Below, piece after piece: positions 1-4,674 of a stretch of 6,634 bases of DNA. How positions within the stretch are numbered: position 1 is the stretch's first letter; each line of letters begins with the position of its first letter. The stretch is from an uncultured Bacilli bacterium. GTDB lineage: Bacteria > Bacillota_I > Bacilli_A > RF39 > UBA660. The position numbers and the translations under genes are program-made. Where the stretch lies: assembly GCA_947630415.1 (NCBI GenBank), contig CANRHM010000075.1, positions 1 to 6,634 of the forward strand. Direction: 5' to 3'. Below the pieces are notes generated by a model that saw only the letters and a list, made by a program, of their open reading frames with translations, had not been told where the DNA came from and ran no database searches.

Positions 1-1
1 G

Positions 2-652
2 TTTCCCATATGTTTTGATTGCTTTCTTAAACACACTTTGCATATTTATCGCATTATCTTTAAAAAATATATCATATCCCATAATCATTCTTGACTTATC
101 ATCTATAAACATGATGATATACGTCTTATATTTTTTCTTTTCAATCGTTATATAGGGTCCTTGGGTCGTATCTGCTTGCCAACAATCATTTACATGCTCC
201 ATTTCAAACATTCTTCTCATATTCTCTCCTTTATAATTTGCTTTTAAATGATTATTTCTTACGTATCTTAATACTGTATTAAGTGACACTTTTGTTTTAT
301 TGATATAATCTTCTTCTATTAATTTTTGATAGATCGCTGTCCCCGTTATTTTAGGAAACATCACTCTTAATTCCTGTATTCGATTCATCGCTTCATTGTT
401 CATTTTCCGTGATATCGCTTTATCTTTTCTTTCTTTCTCACTTAATGCCTTTAATCCTTCCTTTTTATACGATAGATACCACTTCTTTATACAACTTCTT
501 GAAAATTGATACTCTTTCCCCTTAAATTGATACTTTTGTTGACATGCAAAAGCTATATACTCATTCTTTGATTTAAATCCATGCGTATTATTTATTAATG
601 GGGCAATAATACTAAAACGAAATAGCCCTTTATCGTTATAATATTTGTCCAT
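2..652 (-). CDS. DDE/rve-type transposase, partial (C-terminal part beyond window)
   Basis: Catalyses cut-and-join transposition of the surrounding insertion sequence. The first 217 codons are visible and the frame is still open at the left edge. Residues about 45-75 resemble a helix-turn-helix (…FSRSCIKKWYLSYKKEGL…), and residues about 100-135 form a second HTH-like stretch (ITGTAIYQKLIEEDYINK…), as in transposases that use paired N-terminal DNA-binding domains. The integrase core begins at WQADTTQGP, with the first catalytic Asp at residue 161, and continues with FIDDKSRMIMGY and FFKDNA. In this family the second catalytic Asp sits in a (V/T)DNG motif a few residues after the K-A-I-x-x-Y-G segment where the window ends, so neither it nor the final Glu can be checked. 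The start is the ATG at 652, preceded by a strong AAAGGAGGG ribosome binding site. Closest in style to IS481/Mu-like rve transposases, family uncertain. Confidence 0.88.
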   Translation of the reverse strand, partial: MDKYYNDKGLFRFSIIAPLINNTHGFKSKNEYIAFACQQKYQFKGKEYQFSRSCIKKWYLSYKKEGLKALSEKERKDKAISRKMNNEAMNRIQELRVMFPKITGTAIYQKLIEEDYINKTKVSLNTVLRYVRNNHLKANYKGENMRRMFEMEHVNDCWQADTTQGPYITIEKKKYKTYIIMFIDDKSRMIMGYDIFFKDNAINMQSVFKKAIKTYGK

Positions 653-662
653 TTTTCTCTTT

Positions 663-671
663 CCCTCCTTT
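663..671 (-). promoter_or_regulatory. Ribosome binding site of the transposase gene
   Basis: AAAGGAGGG on the minus strand, 10 bases before the ATG at 652. It fixes that start and shows the transposase is translated independently, not by frameshifting from the upstream gene, whose stop is 82 bases away. It is much stronger than the site in front of the first IS gene. Confidence 0.75.
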
Positions 672-734
672 CTGTTTTTTATCTTATGGTATCTTTTTTA
701 GAAGAAAAAGTAGTTCCTTTTGTTGGTACCCCTC

Positions 735-1292
735 TTAAGATGAATTTAATCCTAAACGTCCTATTTTTATTTGCATAAAACATTCTCTATTTTGCTTAAT
801 ATATTCTTCCTTATAGGTATCTTCTTTTATATAACTTCTCAGTATATCCTCCTTTTTATGCTCCCCAATAAGGGTTGATAACTTTGCTAAATATTTCTTT
901 TTAAATTGATGCTTCCATTTCTTTATAATCGATAATTCTAACTGATATGTAATTGCTAATCTTTCTACTGTTTTTTGACACGATTCATACAGAATCTTAG
1001 ATATCACTTCATCCGCAAACTGTTTATATGGAATCACTCCAAATGGAAGTATGGCATGTGTCATCTTACATTCCTTACATCTTACTCTTTGTATGGTTAT
1101 TAGATGGGATGTTAACTGATTATTTTCATTAAAACATATTACATTTCGTTTATAGGTTCCCCACCTAATAAATTCATGTGCCTGACACTTTGGGCACTCT
1201 AAAAAACCAAAATTAAGCATATTTTGGTACATTGCTATAGTTTCTTCTAATTTTCTATTGCTTTTTTTTAAATTTAATATTATTATACTCAT
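735..1292 (-). CDS. DUF6431-like Zn-ribbon/HTH protein of the insertion sequence
   Basis: A 185-residue protein encoded immediately upstream of the transposase. It starts with a short basic helix (NLKKSNRKLEE), then CPKC at residues 33-36 and CKEC at 72-75. These two Cys pairs, with WGTYKRN and VRC between and around them, look like a zinc ribbon. After LPFGVIPYK, residues about 105-130 (VERLAITYQLELSIIKKW) resemble a helix-turn-helix. The layout matches DUF6431 proteins, which accompany rve transposases in Bacillota; their role is not established, and DNA binding or transposition accessory function is an inference. The start at 1292 has only GAGG two bases upstream, too close for good ribosome binding, and its AUG can pair with upstream leader sequence, so translation may be kept low. 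The C-terminus is basic and shows no sign of truncation. Confidence 0.8.
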   Translation of the reverse strand: MSIIILNLKKSNRKLEETIAMYQNMLNFGFLECPKCQAHEFIRWGTYKRNVICFNENNQLTSHLITIQRVRCKECKMTHAILPFGVIPYKQFADEVISKILYESCQKTVERLAITYQLELSIIKKWKHQFKKKYLAKLSTLIGEHKKEDILRSYIKEDTYKEEYIKQNRECFMQIKIGRLGLNSS

Positions 1293-1363
1293 TGCCTCGT
1301 AAAAGGGGCAATTTAATATTATTAGGGAAAGAAGAAGAGCTACTTCTTCTTTCTTTTTGCCCC
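1291..1363 (-). promoter_or_regulatory. IS leader with alternative RNA hairpins around the first start codon
   Basis: Within the transcript leader of the DUF6431 gene, an 11-bp perfect stem (1327-1337 with 1343-1353, 5-nt loop) is enclosed by a 7-bp stem GGGGCAA/TTGCCCC (1357-1363 with 1305-1311). The inner half of that outer stem can instead pair downstream: ATTGCC (1307-1312) with GGCAAT (1291-1296), which buries the GAGG and the first two bases of the AUG. The two pairings share bases and exclude one another, so the leader could set translation of the IS genes. The pairings are visible directly; the regulatory role is inferred. Confidence 0.5.
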
Positions 1364-1387
1364 AATTTCTTTCGTTTTTTGCTCTTT

Positions 1388-1416
1388 ATTTTACCATATC
1401 TTTTTTTAAAGGACAA
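1388..1416 (-). promoter_or_regulatory. Promoter of the insertion sequence genes
   Basis: On the minus strand, -35 TTGTCC (1411-1416), 17-base spacer, -10 TAAAAT (1388-1393). The -35 matches the sigma-A consensus at 4 of 6 bases and the -10 at 5 of 6. The predicted transcript begins near 1380, giving a leader of about 90 bases that contains the hairpins described above. Confidence 0.5.
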
Positions 1417-1510
1417 ATTATTGTGATTATTTTTCCTTACTTTTTGGATACTTTATTCTGGTAATCTATACTTTTCTGTAGTGTTTTTTTGAACTTGACA
1501 GTTTTGGACA

Positions 1511-1535
1511 AAAAGAAAAACCTTTATACAAGGCT
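1511..1535 (-). terminator. Weak intrinsic terminator after the GDPD-like gene
   Basis: Five bases beyond the GDPD stop, the minus strand reads AGCCTT-GTATA-AAGGTT followed by TTTCTTTTTG: a 6-bp stem with one G.U pair, a 5-nt loop and a T-rich tail. The stem is weak, so termination may be incomplete. The presumed IS end starts directly after its T tract. Confidence 0.4.
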
Positions 1536-1539
1536 ATAT

Positions 1540-2241
1540 TTAACTGATAATCTTTACACGATCTGTAATCAAATATACATTTTCTATATCAGAACCTAAA
1601 AGTTCTTTTAAAGAATCAAATTCTTCTTGTGTGTTGACAGGATATATAAAAATTTCTTTATTATTTTGCAATGATGTTTGAATAAAATCTTTATTTATAA
1701 GATAAAGTGGAATGACATAGAAAGATAAATCCATTTTATAATTATAATCTTCTTTAAACTTAAAAATTCTACCTAGTGGATAGGAGATCTTTTTTTCTTT
1801 TAGAAGAAGCAACATAGAAAGTTCACAACTGGCAATGAGAATGTTTAGACTTGGAAACTTTGCTAATACTTTTAATAGTTCATCAACTAAGATTTCGTTT
1901 TTAGAAGCATGGTCACAAAGATGTAATAAGATTTTATGTTCCATTTCAAGATCAATTTCACTTAAAGCTTCTTCAAGGGTTATAATGCTTTGTTTATGAA
2001 TCTTCGTTCCCGTATTATAATGTTTTAATTCATCTAAGGTCATCTCACTAATGTTTCCTTTACCATTAGATAAAGATTCAATGGAGTCTCTTTCAAAAAC
2101 AACCAATTGGTTATCCATAGTAAGTCTTACATCTAATGTAATACCATCGATATAAGAAAGGGCTTGGGATAAAATTACAGCGTCTAAAGTGTTGGATGGA
2201 ACATTTTTGGTAGTAACTCCCCTTCTTGCAATAATATGCAT
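1540..2241 (-). CDS. Degenerate glycerophosphodiester phosphodiesterase (GDPD)-fold protein, probable pseudoenzyme
   Basis: Active GDPD enzymes split glycerophosphodiesters into glycerol-3-phosphate and an alcohol, using two His residues and metal-bound Glu/Asp. This 233-residue protein keeps the family's length and layout: an N-terminal MxIIAxRG strand, PxNT, GITLDVRLTMDNQLVVF, SNGKGNISEMTLDEL, TLEEAL, and a C-terminal IYPVNTQEEF and LITDR. However the His of AHRG is Arg6, the Glu of PENT is Ser16, the Glu of ELD is Thr35 (Asp37 remains), the HD pair after VVF is Glu50-Arg51, and the ELK strand reads HLC (107-109). Hydrolase activity is therefore unlikely; a binding or regulatory role is only a guess. 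AGAGGTG five bases before ATG 2241 supports the start. It lies 37 bases after the kinase gene but beyond a strong terminator, and I see no convincing promoter of its own. The frame is intact, so this is not an ordinary decayed gene. Confidence 0.8.
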   Translation of the reverse strand: MHIIARRGVTTKNVPSNTLDAVILSQALSYIDGITLDVRLTMDNQLVVFERDSIESLSNGKGNISEMTLDELKHYNTGTKIHKQSIITLEEALSEIDLEMEHKILLHLCDHASKNEILVDELLKVLAKFPSLNILIASCELSMLLLLKEKKISYPLGRIFKFKEDYNYKMDLSFYVIPLYLINKDFIQTSLQNNKEIFIYPVNTQEEFDSLKELLGSDIENVYLITDRVKIIS

Positions 2242-2266
2242 AAATTCACCTCTAGTAAAGTGTATG

Positions 2267-2304
2267 AAAAAAGAGATGCTAAAGTACTACTTTAAGTATC
2301 TCTT
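2267..2304 (-). terminator. Intrinsic terminator overlapping the end of the thymidylate kinase gene
   Basis: On the minus strand AAGAGAT (2298-2304) pairs with ATCTCTT (2271-2277). An inner helix lies between the arms (2281-2284 with 2290-2293, extended to 2279-2280 with 2295-2296 past one bulge), and a run of six T follows. The kinase TAG stop lies inside the hairpin, so the terminator is partly coding. It should end most transcripts before the GDPD-like gene. Confidence 0.75.
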
Positions 2305-2941
2305 CTTGAATTTCTTCTCTTGATTTAAGTCTTGTTCCATCCATACATTCGATGGTATCCCAATGATAAAGCTCGGATAATTCGATATACGTTTGTTCCG
2401 CATTTTTTAAATGTTCTGGACTTTTCTCTGCTTCATCTAATTCGCTTCGTTCTTTACTTAACTCCAAACTTTTTAAGTAAGGCATATGTAAAAATATCGT
2501 TTGATCGGGTTTTGGTAAAGCAAGGAGCCAATACTCTAATTTATCAATCCATTGAAAGAAATAGAATCTGTCTTCTTTATTTAATATCTTACTTCCTTGA
2601 TGAGCCATATTAGAAGACGTATAACGATCAAGTAAAACATAGTATCCTTGATCTAGATAATCTTTTATTTTTTGAATATTGTATTTCCGGTCTGCTGCTA
2701 GGTAAAGTGAAAAAACATACGGATCAATATGTACTGTTCCTTCACTAAACCAACTAGGTCCCATTCGCTCATTTCCCAAGACAGGGCCCTCCACTATTTT
2801 ACCGGTTGGAGTATCGTACATAGGAAAAGAAAACGCAATCGTCTTTATTCCTCTTTTCTTTAAACTATCTTCTAAAAGTGCCACTTGTGTCTGTTTTCCA
2901 GAACAATCAGTTCCTTCAATGACAATCAGTTTTCCATTCAT
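2279..2941 (-). CDS. tmk: Thymidylate kinase-like nucleoside monophosphate kinase
   Basis: Expected to phosphorylate dTMP to dTDP with ATP in the cytoplasm. The 220-residue protein has IVIEGTDCSGKQTQ near its start (P-loop at residues 10-18), SFPMYDTPTGKIV (38-50) where TMKs bind substrate, LAADRKYN (81-88), LLDRYTSSNMAHQGS (103-117) with the DRY motif and the SxxxAxQG signature, and a charged lid region around 160-185. It lacks the REPGG motif of the usual bacterial TMK; the FP-x(5)-GK stretch is closer to eukaryotic and viral forms. The P-loop has Gln17 where GK(S/T) is usual. This suggests a divergent branch, perhaps a second kinase beside a canonical tmk elsewhere, with substrate not certain. 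An in-frame ATG 13 codons upstream is rejected because AGGAGG (2949-2954) sits seven bases before ATG 2941 and the upstream codons fall in the promoter and leader. It has its own promoter and terminator, so it is a single-gene unit. Confidence 0.85.
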   Translation of the reverse strand: MNGKLIVIEGTDCSGKQTQVALLEDSLKKRGIKTIAFSFPMYDTPTGKIVEGPVLGNERMGPSWFSEGTVHIDPYVFSLYLAADRKYNIQKIKDYLDQGYYVLLDRYTSSNMAHQGSKILNKEDRFYFFQWIDKLEYWLLALPKPDQTIFLHMPYLKSLELSKERSELDEAEKSPEHLKNAEQTYIELSELYHWDTIECMDGTRLKSREEIQEEILKVVL

Positions 2942-2948
2942 AATACAT

Positions 2949-2954
2949 CCTCCT
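2949..2954 (-). promoter_or_regulatory. Ribosome binding site fixing the kinase start
   Basis: A perfect AGGAGG seven bases before ATG 2941. It rules out the upstream in-frame ATG at 2980, which lies in the promoter spacer and has no such site. Confidence 0.85.
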
Positions 2955-2965
2955 CTTAGTTTTAT

Positions 2966-2993
2966 TTTATAATAAAACAAATGTTTTTGTCAA
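2966..2993 (-). promoter_or_regulatory. Sigma-A-type promoter of the thymidylate kinase gene
   Basis: Minus-strand -35 TTGACA (2988-2993, full consensus), 16-base spacer, -10 TATAAA (2966-2971, 5 of 6). It begins five bases after the stop of the HD gene and leads to a leader of about 20 bases ending in AGGAGG. No strong terminator separates it from the HD gene, so read-through from lepA-hemW-HD may add to kinase expression. Confidence 0.7.
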
Positions 2994-2998
2994 AGGAT

Positions 2999-3580
2999 TT
3001 ATCCGATTATTTGATTCTCGCTGTCAAATTCTAATAAAAGACATTTTCTACTCGCTAAATAATCGCACATATGGACAAAGTTTTCATACTTGGTCTTTGG
3101 AACAGGTAAAACTTCGTTTCCGTCATAGTCTTTATTCCAAGGTCCCATGTGAGAAGAAATAGTTTTACATAGAAAATCGATTTCTTCATCGGTAAAGTGA
3201 AGATTTTTTTTATTTCCTTTAATGAAGTTTGCCATTTGTAAAGGGTGATCAAACAAGGTATATTTACTCTTATCTTTTCCTAGTTTTAATCCATCATGAA
3301 CGGTTAAGGCAATCAGCATCAAATCTTTTTCATTACTGGTATATTTATCACCAATACAAGGATCATTCAATAGTTCATAGGCAATACGAACAGCGGCCTT
3401 CGTATGACGTAATAAGCCTCCTTCTCCTTGGGTATACTTTGGATGGTATTTTCCGGTAGAAGACGCTGGTATTTCAAAGAAATAATCCGGAAGATTTCGA
3501 ATTAGATAGTGGTAATCTTCTAAATAGGCTTTATTTTTAATATAAGTACTTTCTATTTTGAAATAATCTTCTTTTTTCAT
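2999..3580 (-). CDS. Stand-alone HD-domain phosphohydrolase
   Basis: A 193-residue soluble protein filled almost entirely by an HD domain, which binds divalent metals and hydrolyses phosphate esters. Ligand motifs appear in order: GGLLRHT (His59), VHDGLK (His95-Asp96), FDHPLQM (His112), SSHMGPW (His144) and FVHMCDYLASR (Asp173), a complete H..HD..H..H..D set, so it is probably active. GGLLxHT and the final xxCDYLxS segment resemble the HD part of the exoribonuclease YhaM, but there is no OB-fold nucleic-acid-binding domain, so a small nucleotide is an equally likely substrate. Neither is proven. The gene starts ten bases after hemW; its AAGGAG (3587-3592) overlaps the hemW TAA, which suggests translational coupling in a lepA-hemW-HD unit. 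With the kinase next door it may work in nucleotide turnover, by inference only. Confidence 0.82.
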   Translation of the reverse strand: MKKEDYFKIESTYIKNKAYLEDYHYLIRNLPDYFFEIPASSTGKYHPKYTQGEGGLLRHTKAAVRIAYELLNDPCIGDKYTSNEKDLMLIALTVHDGLKLGKDKSKYTLFDHPLQMANFIKGNKKNLHFTDEEIDFLCKTISSHMGPWNKDYDGNEVLPVPKTKYENFVHMCDYLASRKCLLLEFDSENQIIG

Positions 3581-3590
3581 GGTTTACTCC

Positions 3591-4673
3591 TTATACAAAG
3601 CGAACTAAAATCGCATTGGATACATATATTTTATCTTTAGGAATTCGTAAATATCCTTTTTCTATTTCTAAACTTTTGGAATCCAGTAAATCTTTGATAT
3701 CGTATACCTCTTCTACTCTTTTTTCATATTTCTTTTGGAAATCGTCAAGTGCTATTCCTTCTAACTTACGAAGTCCTAAAATCATTTCATTACTCATTTT
3801 TATTTCTTTCGATAACTTTTCTTCTTGGTAACGATAGTTACCTTTTAAATAATGATTAAGACTTCTGGTATTAGTATAGCGAACATCTCCAATATAACCG
3901 GATGCTCCTAGTCCAAATCCATAATAGACATCATTATTCCAGTAGACTAAATTATGTTTGGATTCAAATCCTTTTTTAGCATAATTACTTACTTCATAAT
4001 GAATGTATCCTGATTGCTCTAACTTCTTTTCTATGAATTGATACATCTTTAAATCGAGTTCCTCTGAAATGGGTTCGATCTGTTCTATTTGTATTTTGGT
4101 ATGCTCTTCGATGATTAAAGAATATAAAGAGATATGAGAAACATCTAGCGAAAGCGCAAAATCGATATCTTTTTCTAATTCCTGTAAAGTTTCATTTAGA
4201 AGTGCATACATTAAATCGATACTAATATTGGAAAAACCAACTTGTTTGGCTAAAACAATTTTTTTAAAAACTTCTTCCTTAGTATGGTGTCGATTTAAAA
4301 AGGTTAAGTTTTTTTCTAGAAAGGATTCAACACCGATACTAAGACGATTTACACGGTGGTGGTATAAAAAAGTAAGTAGTGATAAAGATAAATCTTCAAT
4401 ATTACATTCAAATGTAAATTCATAGTTTATATCTAATGGAAAAGTATCAATGATTTTAAACAGTTTTGTTAAACAGGCTTTAGATAAATGACTAGGAGTA
4501 CCTCCTCCGATATAGAGGGTTTTTAATGTTTCCTTTTGATAAAATCTATCTATTTCTTTTTTTAGAGCATCTAAATAAGATAAGACTAGATCTTCTTCAT
4601 AATACATCTTACAAAAATCGCAGTAAGAGCAAATACTATTACAAAAAGGAATGTGGATATACATGCTTTTCAT
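3591..4673 (-). CDS. hemW: Radical SAM heme chaperone HemW (HemN-like)
   Basis: HemW is a cytoplasmic radical SAM protein of the coproporphyrinogen-oxidase-like group that binds heme and is thought to deliver it to target proteins; it is not the HemN oxidase. The 360-residue product starts MKSMYIHIPFC and carries the 4Fe-4S site C11-x3-C15-x2-C18, with an extra Cys21 (CDFC). It continues with LYIGGGTP (53-60), NRLSIGVESF (109-118), SIDLMYALL (151-159), HYEVSNYAKKG (225-235), HNLVYW and GFGLGASGY (252-260), and a C-terminal HemW domain with LRKLEGI. Length is normal. The start at 4673 is preferred because MKSxYIHIPFC is the family's usual N-terminus. It lies 1 base after the lepA stop and has no clear ribosome binding site, so ribosomes finishing lepA probably reinitiate here. 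An ATG 12 bases further upstream would overlap lepA and is less likely. Confidence 0.93.
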   Translation of the reverse strand: MKSMYIHIPFCNSICSYCDFCKMYYEEDLVLSYLDALKKEIDRFYQKETLKTLYIGGGTPSHLSKACLTKLFKIIDTFPLDINYEFTFECNIEDLSLSLLTFLYHHRVNRLSIGVESFLEKNLTFLNRHHTKEEVFKKIVLAKQVGFSNISIDLMYALLNETLQELEKDIDFALSLDVSHISLYSLIIEEHTKIQIEQIEPISEELDLKMYQFIEKKLEQSGYIHYEVSNYAKKGFESKHNLVYWNNDVYYGFGLGASGYIGDVRYTNTRSLNHYLKGNYRYQEEKLSKEIKMSNEMILGLRKLEGIALDDFQKKYEKRVEEVYDIKDLLDSKSLEIEKGYLRIPKDKIYVSNAILVRFV

Positions 4674-4674
4674 A

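Larger units (their letters stand above)
1..1510 (-). mobile_element. Insertion sequence (DUF6431 protein + DDE transposase), truncated by left window edge
   Basis: Two same-strand genes, a Zn-ribbon/HTH protein and a DDE transposase 82 bases further on, form a two-gene insertion sequence preceded by its own promoter and leader. Both frames are open with no internal stop, so the copy looks intact as far as it is visible. The upstream end is not fixed by the sequence. On the minus strand a TGTC motif occurs twice ten bases apart (starting at 1510 and 1500), just past the end of the neighbouring GDPD gene, and I take this as the likely terminal repeat. The other end lies outside the window, so the inverted repeat and target duplication cannot be verified. 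The pairing of a DUF6431 gene with an rve-type transposase is known from Bacillota genomes; assignment to a named IS family is left open. Confidence 0.75.

Noticed and set aside
1..1510. Transposase and DUF6431 genes as a defence or toxin-antitoxin system
   Set aside because: The WQAD and DDKSR integrase-core motifs and the DUF6431 pairing are those of an insertion sequence; no nuclease, toxin or sensor domain is present.
1495..1530. Plus-strand TTGACA as an outward promoter from the insertion sequence
   Set aside because: The nearest TATA-like hexamer (TATACA, 1525-1530) is 24 bases away, too far for sigma-A spacing, and the next gene on that side is on the minus strand.
1540..2241. GDPD-like gene truncated by the insertion sequence
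   Set aside because: The C-terminus ends with the family's usual LITDR segment and a natural stop followed by a hairpin; length is normal, so the gene appears complete.
2332..2613. Plus-strand open frame of 93 codons inside the kinase gene
   Set aside because: It lies antisense within a gene with clear kinase motifs and has no recognisable domain. The other plus-strand frames (3229-3459, 3616-3831, 4228-4425, 4526-4810, 5933-6142) are rejected for the same reason.
2955..3000. AT-rich hairpin between the HD and kinase genes as a terminator
   Set aside because: The best stem is about five A/T-rich pairs and overlaps the -35/-10 promoter; it is too weak to call a terminator.
3055..3252. Minus-strand 65-codon frame inside the HD gene
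   Set aside because: It is a shifted frame of the HD gene, whose own frame carries all five metal-ligand motifs. It does not reflect a frameshift because the main frame is complete.
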